From Paenibacillus hemerocallicola (lineage in GTDB: Bacteria > Bacillota > Bacilli > Paenibacillales > NBRC-103111), in assembly GCF_006265175.1 (NCBI RefSeq), contig NZ_VDCQ01000030.1:21047-85046 (forward strand): a DNA stretch of 64,000 bases, written 5' to 3'. The notes under the pieces were generated by a model, which ran no database searches, was not told the DNA's origin, and saw only the letters and a list, made by a program, of their open reading frames with translations. The position numbers and the translations under genes were made by a program. Positions 17,941 through 26,928 of this stretch are shown piece after piece (the first letter of the stretch is position 1; each line of letters begins with the position of its first letter).

Positions 17941-19740
17941 ATGTCATCGAGTAAACGTCAAACGGCGGCGCTAAACGGGGCGGGTTCCGGGATGCTGAGC
18001 GTCTATGGGTGGGTTATTGCTTATTTGGGCCGATATAAGTGGCATGTTGCTCTATTTATTGGATGCGGGGTAGTAGCTTCCGTTATCGAGCTGTCGATTC
18101 CGAAATTCATTCAATTTTTCATCGATCAAGTGTTGCCTGGCAGAAACATCCCATTGTTTGCGCAGCTATTGTCGGTGCTATGCCTCTGTTTTATTATGCT
18201 GTTCATAGTAAAAGCTTTTCGCAATGTATTGCAAAGAATATTTCAGGAAAAGACGGCTCGGGATCTTCAGCTCGGCCTGCTTGCCCAGTTGCGGCGCTTG
18301 GGCTTTTCCTATTACGAGCAACATCCGACGGGAGAAACATTGGCGCTGTTCAACACGGAAGTCGCGGCCGTGCAGCAAATCTATAGGAGATATTTTCCTA
18401 CGATCATTCAGGGGAGTTTGACCTTTGGCATTGCCTTCGTGTTTGCCGCTCAAATCCATTTTATTCTAACTATTTCAATTGTGCCCTTTTTCCTGTCGTA
18501 CTATATGATAGGACCGTATTTCGAGAAGAAGGCGGCATTGATCGGCAGAGAAGCACAGCAAAAACGAACGGAAGCCAACAAAAAATTGTATGACAGCTTT
18601 TCCGCGATTCTCGAGCTTCGGGCTTTCGGTGCCCAGCAATGGGATTTGCGCCGTCTCCTCGCCAAGTTTACGAGTTTTCATGAGGTGCTGCTGGCGCAAT
18701 ATTTGAACGCCTATCTTAGAGGGACTGTGCGAAGGGTGACGACCTACTTCGGCGCGCTTTTTCTGTTTGTGTACGGGGTGCACTTGGTTCGGAACGGAGA
18801 AATGAGCGTAGGGGAATTTGTGGCGTTTGCCTCTTATTATTTTCTGATTATGGGAGATTTGACCCGTATTGTAACGATGACTACCGAGCAACGGTTGCTG
18901 CTGCATCAAGCGGAAAAGCTGTATCGGTTCATGCACGAGGAGCCCGAGGCGGCGGAGCCGGCACGGCCTGTCGTACTTCCCGCCATTCGGGGGGAAATCC
19001 GCTTTCGCGATGTGTATTTCGGCTATCCGCAGTTTCCGGCTGTCATTAGGGGGTTCGAGCTCCATATTCGTTCGGGGGAAAAAGTGGCCTTAGTCGGGAC
19101 AAGCGGCAATGGGAAATCGACTTTGCTGAAGCTGGTGGGGCGGTTTTACGACCCGCAGCAGGGGGAGATTTTGCTGGACGGGGCTCCCTTGCCCGAGCTT
19201 TCGTTCTCCCAGCTTCGCGGGGCTATCGGATTTGTGTTTCAAGAAACGTATCTCTACGGTACTTCGGTGATGGAAAATATCCGCTTCGGCCGCCCGGAGG
19301 CCAGTGACGAGCAGGTGATGGCGGCGGCGCAAGCGGCTTATGCCCATGACTTTATCGTGCAGATGCCGCAGGGCTACGATACGTTGGTTGGCGAGCGGGG
19401 TATCAAGCTTTCCGGCGGACAAAAGCAGCGCATCGCGATTGCCCGCATGTTTGTGAAAAATCCGTCCATCGTGCTGCTGGATGAGGCAACGTCGGCGCTG
19501 GACAATACGAGCGAGATTGAGGTGCAGAAAGCGCTGGATGCTTTGCTGGAAGGGCGGACGACGATTGCCGTTGCCCATCGTTTGTCGACGGTGCGCGATT
19601 ATGATCGAATCGTTGTAATGGACGGGGGGCGCAATGTGGAAGAAGGCACTTACCGGCAATTGCTGGAAAGGAAAGGCATGTTTTACCGACTGGCCGAGGG
19701 CGAAACGGCTGATGCAAACATGGCGGGTGAAGCTGGATGA
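17941..19740 (+). CDS. ABC exporter half-transporter A
   Basis: A 599-residue fused membrane-ATPase protein: about six transmembrane helices (residues ~25-320) then a nucleotide-binding domain with Walker A GTSGNGKST, signature LSGGQKQRIAIA, Walker B IVLLDEATSALD and the H-loop AVAHRLS. It overlaps the next ABC gene (ATGA), so the two probably form a heterodimeric exporter for the cluster product. Its third-position GC is visibly higher than that of the genes before and after it in the same operon, which suggests a separate origin. Confidence 0.9.
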   Translation: MSSSKRQTAALNGAGSGMLSVYGWVIAYLGRYKWHVALFIGCGVVASVIELSIPKFIQFFIDQVLPGRNIPLFAQLLSVLCLCFIMLFIVKAFRNVLQRIFQEKTARDLQLGLLAQLRRLGFSYYEQHPTGETLALFNTEVAAVQQIYRRYFPTIIQGSLTFGIAFVFAAQIHFILTISIVPFFLSYYMIGPYFEKKAALIGREAQQKRTEANKKLYDSFSAILELRAFGAQQWDLRRLLAKFTSFHEVLLAQYLNAYLRGTVRRVTTYFGALFLFVYGVHLVRNGEMSVGEFVAFASYYFLIMGDLTRIVTMTTEQRLLLHQAEKLYRFMHEEPEAAEPARPVVLPAIRGEIRFRDVYFGYPQFPAVIRGFELHIRSGEKVALVGTSGNGKSTLLKLVGRFYDPQQGEILLDGAPLPELSFSQLRGAIGFVFQETYLYGTSVMENIRFGRPEASDEQVMAAAQAAYAHDFIVQMPQGYDTLVGERGIKLSGGQKQRIAIARMFVKNPSIVLLDEATSALDNTSEIEVQKALDALLEGRTTIAVAHRLSTVRDYDRIVVMDGGRNVEEGTYRQLLERKGMFYRLAEGETADANMAGEAG

Positions 19741-21515
19741 AGGGGAAGCGGAATGCAAGCACGGACGTTGTCCCGGCAGACGGGCGAATGACCAATATCG
19801 GATGGTTGATTTCCGTTTCCCGGGCAATCCGGGGCGGGCTTTTGCTCGGCCTGCTGCTGGTTGCCGGCAAAACGGTGGCGAATTTGGCGCTGACCGGGGT
19901 GCAGAAGTGGATTATCGACGATATTTTTCTGGGTCAAAACTATGGTCTGCTGTGGCCGGTCATGTTCGGCTTCGCGCTTGCGATTGTCGCCTATAATGCT
20001 TTTCATGCCATGGGCGATTTAACTTTAACGAAGCATTCGTACCGGCTGTCCCGCTCGCTGACGGAGACTTTCCTGCAGACCGTTCACCGGCTGCCGGCCG
20101 ATACGCTGCAAAATGAGCGTACCGGTAAACTGGTCAACCACGTCACGGGCGACATTCAATCCGTGGCAAGCATTTATTCGGGCTCGTTGTCCAACGGCGT
20201 TCAGCAAGTGATCGGCGCCGCGATGCTGATCGTTGTCGTCGCTTATGCCAGCCCTGTCATTTTGATCAGTGTATTGGCCGTCGGCGCGCTTTATATTCCA
20301 TTGGGCAAGTATTTCGGTCCTCGTCTCAAAGCGGCGTCCAAAGAAGTGCAAAGCGGACGCTCCGACCTTGTTGTTTATTTCGAGGAGGGGGTTGCCTCGA
20401 CCCGCGAAGTGATTGCGTTCGACCGGGTGTCCTGGGAGAAGCGGCGCTACGGGGAATGGTTTGCCGTTTTTTTCGAAAAGGTGATGAAAGAAGGCAAGCT
20501 CGTGAACCGACACCTGCTGTGGAGCGACCCGCTTCGCTGGGGAGTCCGGCTGTTTGTCCTCGGGTACGGGGGTTATGAAGTGATGCGCGGGAATCTAACC
20601 TTGGGCTTGTTTGTCGTGGTGTATCAGTTCTCGACGCAGTTGATGGAATCCGTATATGGCATTTATCAGTTTATTACGGGTCTTACCGGTCGTATGGCTT
20701 CCGTGGAGCGGTTGCGGGAAGTGCTGGATCGGGCGCAAATTTCCGAAGGGACGGAGCGGCTTCCGGGGCGTATCCGGCAAATCGCCTTTCAAAAGGTATG
20801 CTTCCGTTATTCGGAAGAAACGCCGCTTGTGCTGGATCATTTGACCATGACCTTGCCGCTTCAACGAAAAATTGCTTTCGTGGGGAGCAGCGGCGGAGGC
20901 AAATCGACGATCGCCCAGCTGTTGATCCGTTTCCGCGAGCCGGACAGCGGGGCGATTTCGGTCGATGGTTTTCCGCTGCATAACATCCACCGACAGCAGT
21001 GGACGGAACGGGTCGCTATTGTTTTTCAGGAGCCGTATCTGTTTCCGGATACGATCCGCGCCAACTTGTTGATGGGAGACGAGCAAATGGACGAGTCGCA
21101 GATGAAGGAGGCGTGCCGGGTCGCCTGCATCGACGACTGGATCGAGGCACTGCCGCTGGGCTACGACACGGTGCTTGGGGAACGGGGCATAACTTTGTCC
21201 GGAGGGCAACGCCAGCGAATTGCTCTGGCGCGTGCCATTGCAAGGCAGCCGGATATTCTGATTCTGGATGAGGCAACCTCGGCTCTTGATTTGGAGACGG
21301 AGCGGAACGTGATGGCCAGATTGGATGCATGCCGGAAAGAGCGAACGACGATCGTCATTGCCCACCGGCTCTCCACGATCCAAAATGCGGATGTAATCTA
21401 TGTCATGGATAGCGGGAAAATTGCCGAACAAGGTACGCATGAACAACTGCTGGCACAACGGGGCGTGTATGAATCATTACAGAACGTGCAACCGCAATGG
21501 GAAAAGGGGGCTTGA
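19737..21515 (+). CDS. ABC exporter half-transporter B
   Basis: A 592-residue partner of the preceding protein, with transmembrane part (~25-310) and ATPase domain: Walker A GSSGGGKST, signature LSGGQRQRIALA, Walker B ILILDEATSALD, H-loop VIAHRLS. Both members of the pair keep complete ATPase motifs, so neither site is obviously degenerate. A second in-frame ATG (MTNIGWLIS) 17 residues in is a possible alternative start. Codon use is GC-rich like gene A. Confidence 0.9.
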   Translation: MKGKRNASTDVVPADGRMTNIGWLISVSRAIRGGLLLGLLLVAGKTVANLALTGVQKWIIDDIFLGQNYGLLWPVMFGFALAIVAYNAFHAMGDLTLTKHSYRLSRSLTETFLQTVHRLPADTLQNERTGKLVNHVTGDIQSVASIYSGSLSNGVQQVIGAAMLIVVVAYASPVILISVLAVGALYIPLGKYFGPRLKAASKEVQSGRSDLVVYFEEGVASTREVIAFDRVSWEKRRYGEWFAVFFEKVMKEGKLVNRHLLWSDPLRWGVRLFVLGYGGYEVMRGNLTLGLFVVVYQFSTQLMESVYGIYQFITGLTGRMASVERLREVLDRAQISEGTERLPGRIRQIAFQKVCFRYSEETPLVLDHLTMTLPLQRKIAFVGSSGGGKSTIAQLLIRFREPDSGAISVDGFPLHNIHRQQWTERVAIVFQEPYLFPDTIRANLLMGDEQMDESQMKEACRVACIDDWIEALPLGYDTVLGERGITLSGGQRQRIALARAIARQPDILILDEATSALDLETERNVMARLDACRKERTTIVIAHRLSTIQNADVIYVMDSGKIAEQGTHEQLLAQRGVYESLQNVQPQWEKGA

Positions 21516-21520
21516 TTCAA

Positions 21521-21772
21521 ATGCAAACGACTTCGACAGTAACTATGGTTTCGGACATAACGGCGAAAGTAAATGAGATTCTAGAAACGGATCACAACAT
21601 AGCTTGGGAGGAAGAATTAACGTCACTCGGTTTGGATTCTATCAAGTCTGTTAACTTAATAGTAGATCTTGAAGAAATGTACCATATAGTATTCGATGAA
21701 GATGAGCTGCTCACCGAAAATTTTTCGACGATAAGTAAAATAGTAGCCCGTGTTCAAGGGAAGCTGGGGTAA
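21521..21772 (+). CDS. Acyl carrier protein 2
   Basis: An 83-residue carrier protein with LGLDSIK carrying the phosphopantetheine serine. It is a close paralogue of the carrier protein on the minus arm (shared pattern LIVxLEE, FDExELLxENF). The ATG at 21521 lies ten bases after GGGGG; the ATG at 21497 inside the ABC gene is less likely. It is followed within four bases by the ATP-grasp gene, the arrangement expected if the ligase loads this carrier, as BtrJ loads BtrI in butirosin biosynthesis. Confidence 0.9.
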   Translation: MQTTSTVTMVSDITAKVNEILETDHNIAWEEELTSLGLDSIKSVNLIVDLEEMYHIVFDEDELLTENFSTISKIVARVQGKLG

Positions 21773-21776
21773 TTTC

Positions 21777-23042
21777 ATGATCACTAACCCATTGTCGCAT
21801 TGGAACTGGCATGACAAAAAAATATATTGGTATTGCAATTTAAATCATGAACAAACTTGGAATGAATCGAAGTTTTTTCCTTCGGTGACAGATACATCTC
21901 AGCTTCATTTGATTTTGCAGCAGGAACAGCAGATGATTTATTTGACTAGAGCCAATGACACTGTACTGTTCAGGCATCAACCCGATCTTGACTTTTGGTT
22001 GTATTTGCAAAAGCAAGGCATTCAGCTTCCAAATATCCAGATCATATCTGATTTTCATTCTTGGTACCGAAGCGAGCAAATGGATCGTAGCGCTATGATC
22101 GTGCCTTACATGGTGACAGAGGAATTTCTTCCATGTCTCCAAGATGATGGCTGTTCCGTTTACGGAAGCAATCCCGCGCTGGTGAAATTTTTGAATAACA
22201 AGCTTGCTGTGCGCAAGTTTGCGCAGGAGAACGGGTTTACCACCACAAAGGGATACTTTTGTGGTGGTTTGGAACAATTAATAGACGCTTATCGATCGTT
22301 AACACTCCAAGGTTTCGAGAAGACGGTCATAAAAATCCCTTACGGATCTTCTGGAAAAGGATTGAAAATAATCCATAATAAAGAAGAATTCAATCGGTTT
22401 GTTGCTTTCATAAAACGAAGGATCCATACGTTTACGGAACTTGTAATTGAAGGCTGGTATACGATCGAACGTTCTTTGAATGCTCAATTATTAATTGAAG
22501 ATGGGAACGTTCACTTGCTCGCAGTAACGGAGCAACATATCGACGAGAACGCAGTTTACATGGGTTCCGATTTCACACCGCAGTACAATCGTTTGTTAGT
22601 CCAAAAATATCGAAATGAAATGCTGAGGCTGGGACACCTGCTGAAAGATATGGGGGTACAAGGAGTTCTGGGTGTGGACTCTATTGTGGATCAAGCAGGG
22701 GTTCTTTATCCCATCATTGAAATTAATGCAAGATTCACTCAAGTCACTTATTTACTCCCCCTTATAGAAAGACTGAACAAGGAACATCCCATTTTAATGA
22801 GCAGATTTCTCAGGTTTTGCCTAATTGAAGAATTCAGTTTTAATGAAATTTACGAGTGTCTCAATTTACATCTGGAGCCCGATTCTAGTAATTATTTTTT
22901 GGTGTATACATTTGCTACAAATAAAGAAGGAGGGAAAACCAATTATCGAATGTTTGTTTTATTCTATGGCTCCGATAGAAGGAAAGTACAAAGTATGATG
23001 AATGCTTTTCTGGCATTCAATCCTATTTCATTTAAAAATTAA
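21777..23042 (+). CDS. ATP-grasp ligase (BtrJ-like role proposed)
   Basis: A 421-residue ATP-grasp protein. The ATP-binding lysine segment TVIKIPYGSSGKGL, the IEGWYTIERS strand and the metal-binding end PIIEINARFTQVTYL are recognisable. ATP-grasp ligases activate a carboxylate as acyl phosphate and join it to an amine or thiol. Lying between a carrier protein and a BtrH-like acyltransferase, it is a good candidate to load an amino acid on the carrier or to add a protecting residue, as BtrJ does. An amide-ligase role using HisH/HisF ammonia is an alternative. The start is the ATG at 21777, with GCTGGGG upstream. Confidence 0.8.
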   Translation: MITNPLSHWNWHDKKIYWYCNLNHEQTWNESKFFPSVTDTSQLHLILQQEQQMIYLTRANDTVLFRHQPDLDFWLYLQKQGIQLPNIQIISDFHSWYRSEQMDRSAMIVPYMVTEEFLPCLQDDGCSVYGSNPALVKFLNNKLAVRKFAQENGFTTTKGYFCGGLEQLIDAYRSLTLQGFEKTVIKIPYGSSGKGLKIIHNKEEFNRFVAFIKRRIHTFTELVIEGWYTIERSLNAQLLIEDGNVHLLAVTEQHIDENAVYMGSDFTPQYNRLLVQKYRNEMLRLGHLLKDMGVQGVLGVDSIVDQAGVLYPIIEINARFTQVTYLLPLIERLNKEHPILMSRFLRFCLIEEFSFNEIYECLNLHLEPDSSNYFLVYTFATNKEGGKTNYRMFVLFYGSDRRKVQSMMNAFLAFNPISFKN

Positions 23043-23082
23043 TTTATTTCGCGATTTGTTGTAGCAAGGAGGGGAAACGATA

Positions 23083-25155
23083 GTGTATGACCAGAAAATT
23101 TTCAGAATTGTTGAGTCGACAGGTCTGTTTTGTCGAAAAAGCCAAACTTTAAATTATTTCAATCGTAGAGGATTAGACGTAGAGCCTTTATTTTTCGCCG
23201 CGTACGACAACACCAGAAAAGTATACGAAGAGGCCGTAGTAAAGAAAAAATCCAGATATAACATTTCTAATAAGCTATGCAATAAGGAAGACTTTGCAAC
23301 GCTAGGTATTTTACAGTATGATACGAAATTTGTATCGTTCGGAGATGCTTACTCTACTGTGGTCAGCAATATGGAAAGAGAAAGATCCGTATTTATTTTT
23401 ATAACAAATGCATATATTCCCCATCGTGGCGGAAGGAGCACGCACTCCATCATACTGGAAGGATTCGATAGGGAACAAGGCTTGTTTGCTGTAACCGATC
23501 CCCCTGCAAAGAACCCTTATTATTATGATATGGATATTTTGTGCGCCGCGTACGATAGTTTGCCGGATTTCAAAAAATATATAACTGTTTTTGACTATAG
23601 TTCTTTCAAATTGGATCAAGAAAGTTTACGTAATTTGCATTCGAAGTTTCATCATTTATTTTGCGGTATGGAATTGGATCTCCTGCTGTTTGACGCTTTT
23701 GTCGGCTTTTTGGAAGGGAACTTGGAAACATCCGACCAGCTGAACGAGTGGATTGAAGCTTTTTCCTATCTTCATGGAACGAGGTCGTTGTTCCAGATCT
23801 ATTGGGAGAAATACCATTCATCCGTAGCCGCCCATAATCTTTTGGAAGAGTATATCATGCAAATGGCCATTCTTAGAAATATGTTATATCTGGTGAAAGC
23901 GAAATGGCCCCAACCCGATAAGATAGGAAGCCTTATCGAGCGTTGCAAGAAGATCAGACAGATGGATCTTATGCTGTATCAGACGATACGTAGATATTTG
24001 ACCGATTCTGATAGCGGCTTGTACAATTCAAGCGTACGACCTCTGTATATAGATCCGCCGCATGCTTTTAAATGTACCGCTATGACAGATACGAGTGCGT
24101 TCTTATGTTGGGAAGATGCGAATGCCGAAATGCGGGCGGACGGATACGAATTGTATCAAGACGAGAGCCTAATTGCTGTGACCAATCGCAATAGTCATAT
24201 TGTCGGTAACTTAATGCCCGACACAAAGTATAATTTTAATTTAGTATCTAAAGACGCATTCGGCAACTGTTCAAAGCCAGTCGCCTTATCCGTCGCCACT
24301 AGAGAGGAAGACGTATCCGAAAGTCGTAATTTTGCTCTTTACAAGCCTGTAGAGACATCATCTGAAAGAGAGCAAATATTATTGGGGAAATACAACATTG
24401 TCGATGGGGATCAGACTACTCCTTGGGTCAGTGATGAACAGGAGTTCCAGTTCGTTAAGATAGATATGGGAGAATTAAAGAAAGTACGTCATGTCCGCAT
24501 ACATTGGGGAAGCTTGTATGCCAGGAAATACAAAATGATGTGTTCTGAAAATGGGGACCAGTGGAATGCGGTTTATTTATCGGAGCACGGGAAAGCCGGG
24601 ATTGAAGATATACATAATATCGAATTCTCGGGCCGATACTTAAAAATTGAAATGCTTGAATCCGCGTATGAAAACAAATATACGATTTGGGAAATTGAAA
24701 TATTTGGTCGGCGAAAACCGCCTTTGCACTATTATAAAGCCGAAGAGTTGGACACGCATCTGTCGGAAGGCACACGAAGGAATAGAGTTCAACAAAGAGA
24801 TCAAGCCGGAGCCCAGTGGAGAGCCGTAGATGTCATTAGATTTAGTGCCGTGAACGATTGTATGACTTACAAACTGAATATAGAGAAGTGTGGAAACTAC
24901 TTGGTGCGGATCGGTACAATTAGAGCCATTAACCAATGTAGATTTCAGCTCTATGTCAACGGGAAAAAACAAGGGGGCGAGCAGGATATGGCTCTTGCCC
25001 AAACTTATTTTGAAGTTCTGGACCTTGGAAGCCTGGTTATTGAGGAGGCCGGAATAATCGATTTTACAATCGAGGTTTCAGGAAAGAGTGAAAGCAGCAA
25101 GGATTATGTGCTTATTGTTGATCATATTGTTTTGATCCCGGACCAGACCGGGTAG
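23083..25155 (+). CDS. BtrH-like acyltransferase fused to FN3, discoidin-like and CBM6-like domains
   Basis: A 690-residue protein with an unusual build. Residues 1 to about 320 resemble the BtrH_N family (butirosin acyltransferase; papain-like/C39-like fold): Cys17 in GLFCRKS, His121 in THSIILEGFD and Asp139 in FAVTDPP form a plausible catalytic triad. Residues ~324-406 are a fibronectin type III domain, ~415-543 an F5/8 type C (discoidin) domain (NIVDGDQTTPWVS, KYTIWEIEIFG) and ~548-690 a CBM6-like beta-sandwich (YYKAEELD, VDHIVLIP). These last three are normally found outside the cell, yet there is no signal peptide. I infer a cytosolic acyltransferase that moves an acyl group from a carrier protein to a glycan-like or aminocyclitol acceptor held by the sugar-binding domains. 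It starts with GTG after AAGGAGGGG and ends the operon. Confidence 0.75.
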   Translation: MYDQKIFRIVESTGLFCRKSQTLNYFNRRGLDVEPLFFAAYDNTRKVYEEAVVKKKSRYNISNKLCNKEDFATLGILQYDTKFVSFGDAYSTVVSNMERERSVFIFITNAYIPHRGGRSTHSIILEGFDREQGLFAVTDPPAKNPYYYDMDILCAAYDSLPDFKKYITVFDYSSFKLDQESLRNLHSKFHHLFCGMELDLLLFDAFVGFLEGNLETSDQLNEWIEAFSYLHGTRSLFQIYWEKYHSSVAAHNLLEEYIMQMAILRNMLYLVKAKWPQPDKIGSLIERCKKIRQMDLMLYQTIRRYLTDSDSGLYNSSVRPLYIDPPHAFKCTAMTDTSAFLCWEDANAEMRADGYELYQDESLIAVTNRNSHIVGNLMPDTKYNFNLVSKDAFGNCSKPVALSVATREEDVSESRNFALYKPVETSSEREQILLGKYNIVDGDQTTPWVSDEQEFQFVKIDMGELKKVRHVRIHWGSLYARKYKMMCSENGDQWNAVYLSEHGKAGIEDIHNIEFSGRYLKIEMLESAYENKYTIWEIEIFGRRKPPLHYYKAEELDTHLSEGTRRNRVQQRDQAGAQWRAVDVIRFSAVNDCMTYKLNIEKCGNYLVRIGTIRAINQCRFQLYVNGKKQGGEQDMALAQTYFEVLDLGSLVIEEAGIIDFTIEVSGKSESSKDYVLIVDHIVLIPDQTG

Positions 25156-25364
25156 TCCTGACGGAAAGAGGGGAATCCTATGAAACGACTGTTTTTGATG
25201 CTTGACTCAGCATGACTAACCTAGAGGCGGTCGGTCGACCGCATCGTCCTCCTCCCCGATTAAAAAGAGGTGCTCGGCCGGACCGCGTAGTCTAAGCCGG
25301 CTCATGCAGGCGGCCGGCGACTGGCAAGTTGTCCTCCACTTGTCGGTTGCCGTGAGCCCGCCCC
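25156..25364. other. Gap with an 11-codon ORF and palindromes
   Basis: A tiny reading frame at 25180-25215 (MKRLFLMLDSA) has a good AGAGGGG site but is too short to interpret; it may be the start of a truncated gene. GCGGTC and GACCGC around 25228-25243 form a small perfect hairpin without a T run. No other gene is seen. Confidence 0.35.
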
Positions 25365-26765
25365 TCATTCCCCCTCACGGCTCCGAATGCGCAGCAGCCT
25401 TTCCGCCGCGGCGTCGGCCGTCTCCAGTCCGGCCCAGAACAGTCCGAGCTCGTAATCCATTTCGCTGATAAAGGCGCTGTCCGGAAACGCCTCGTGGACG
25501 AACAGGCACCGGTCGAGACGGGCGTCTCCGAGCCGGATTGCCTGCAAGTGCGCCTTGTCCCACACCGATTCATTAATGCCGCGAAGCACCGACAAAAATC
25601 CCGAGGTTCTGCCGATCCTGTCCTGGATGTCGCTGCGAACCGCGATTTTGCAAAAGGCAGCGGCCAGCTCCGGCTCGGGGCAGGCAACGGGCACCATGAT
25701 CGCATTGGCGACGAGCAGAGTGGCCCGTTCGGGACCGAAGCGGATCGGGGCGGCTTGCGGCTCGAAGGGAAGCGATTCTTCCTTGAGCGCGGCCAGCTCC
25801 ATGGCGGTCGTAAGCATCATCGCGGCATTTTCCGTCGCGAACGGCTCGATATTGCGGCTGTTTTTGTTGCGGGTGTACAGAATAGCCGTGCGCTTGCGGT
25901 ACAGCATGTCGTGGAGCAGGTTCAGCGTTGTTCGAAGCGCATCGGCATGTTCGGTCAGCCGGTTGAAATCGACTCCGTTTTGCAGGGCGATAACCGGCCA
26001 GCGGTTGTACGTATGCGACAACGATAGCGCATACAGGTCCGGAATGCCGTCGCCGTTCCTATCCTCGGACAGTCCGAGAAGCGGGGCAAACGTTTCGTTT
26101 CCGTTGCCGTACTGGTGCGGATCGGGGAGAGGGATGCCAAGCCTGCCCAGCAACGCCGGGTTGTATGCGATGAATACCGGAGAGAACGTTACCGGCAGCG
26201 CCTGCAGCCCGGACGTCCCTTCAAAGCCGCCGAGCAGCTTCGGGTAAAACATTCGCTTCGTATGCTCGATGCGCTCGTCCAAGTCCATATATTCTTCTTT
26301 ACGCTCCAGTTCCCGGAATTGCCGGTCGGTCACGAGCAAGATATCCGGGTAAGGCCCGGTTTCCTGCAAAGTATGCACGGACTTCCAGAAATCGACCGCG
26401 GATAGCTGCAGCACCTTTACATCGGTATGGGGGTGCTCCTTCTCGAAAGCTTCGATCGTCATGCCGAGCGCGTAGTCCGCATAGTTGGACGGCGAGGTGG
26501 TGACGATCCGGAGCGTTTTGCGCCGGCGCTCCTCGCGGGGGAGATGGGCGGCCACGACGCTGCCGAGACCGGGCTTCTTCAGGACCAGTCCTTCGTCGAC
26601 AAGCGTGTTCAACGATTTGCGCACGGAAATCCGGCTTAATCCGTAACGGAGGGCGAGCTCATTCTCGGATAGCAGAAAATCTCCCGGCTTGAGGACGCCG
26701 GAATGAATTTGTTCGCGGATAATGCCGGCGAGCTTCATGTAGAGGAAGTCGGTTTTGCGTTTCAT
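25365..26765 (-). CDS. GntR-family regulator fused to a solute-binding-like domain
   Basis: A 466-residue regulator. Residues ~1-70 are a winged helix of the GntR family (LSENELALRYGLSRISVRKSL), and residues ~85-460 resemble an ABC-type sugar-binding protein (IVTTSPSNYADYALGMTIEAFEKEHP). The binding domain is inside the cell here and should sense a sugar or oligosaccharide. The ATG at 26765 with AAAGGA upstream is chosen over the longer frame from 26831. It diverges from the secreted glycoside-active protein gene, with a perfect palindrome between them, so it probably controls that gene and itself. Confidence 0.85.
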   Translation of the reverse strand: MKRKTDFLYMKLAGIIREQIHSGVLKPGDFLLSENELALRYGLSRISVRKSLNTLVDEGLVLKKPGLGSVVAAHLPREERRRKTLRIVTTSPSNYADYALGMTIEAFEKEHPHTDVKVLQLSAVDFWKSVHTLQETGPYPDILLVTDRQFRELERKEEYMDLDERIEHTKRMFYPKLLGGFEGTSGLQALPVTFSPVFIAYNPALLGRLGIPLPDPHQYGNGNETFAPLLGLSEDRNGDGIPDLYALSLSHTYNRWPVIALQNGVDFNRLTEHADALRTTLNLLHDMLYRKRTAILYTRNKNSRNIEPFATENAAMMLTTAMELAALKEESLPFEPQAAPIRFGPERATLLVANAIMVPVACPEPELAAAFCKIAVRSDIQDRIGRTSGFLSVLRGINESVWDKAHLQAIRLGDARLDRCLFVHEAFPDSAFISEMDYELGLFWAGLETADAAAERLLRIRSREGE

Positions 26766-26815
26766 CGGAATCCTTTCTGAGACGCTTTTTTTGTTTGCGG
26801 TTACCAGTAATTGTA

Positions 26816-26847
26816 TTGTATATAAGAACATATTGGATTACAATATG
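26816..26847. promoter_or_regulatory. Operator-like palindrome overlapping the regulator promoter
   Basis: CATATTG (26829-26835) and CAATATG (26841-26847) are perfect arms around GATTA. On the minus strand a -35 TTGTAA (26843-26838) overlaps one arm and a -10 TACAAT (26821-26816) follows after 16 bases. Binding would block the regulator's own promoter and could act on the divergent gene. Confidence 0.55.
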
Positions 26848-26928
26848 AATACAAGAATGGAACAAGGAAAGTACAGGTATTATTTTTTCCATTCTTGTTG
26901 CAAATAAATAATAGGAGGTGCATGATGG

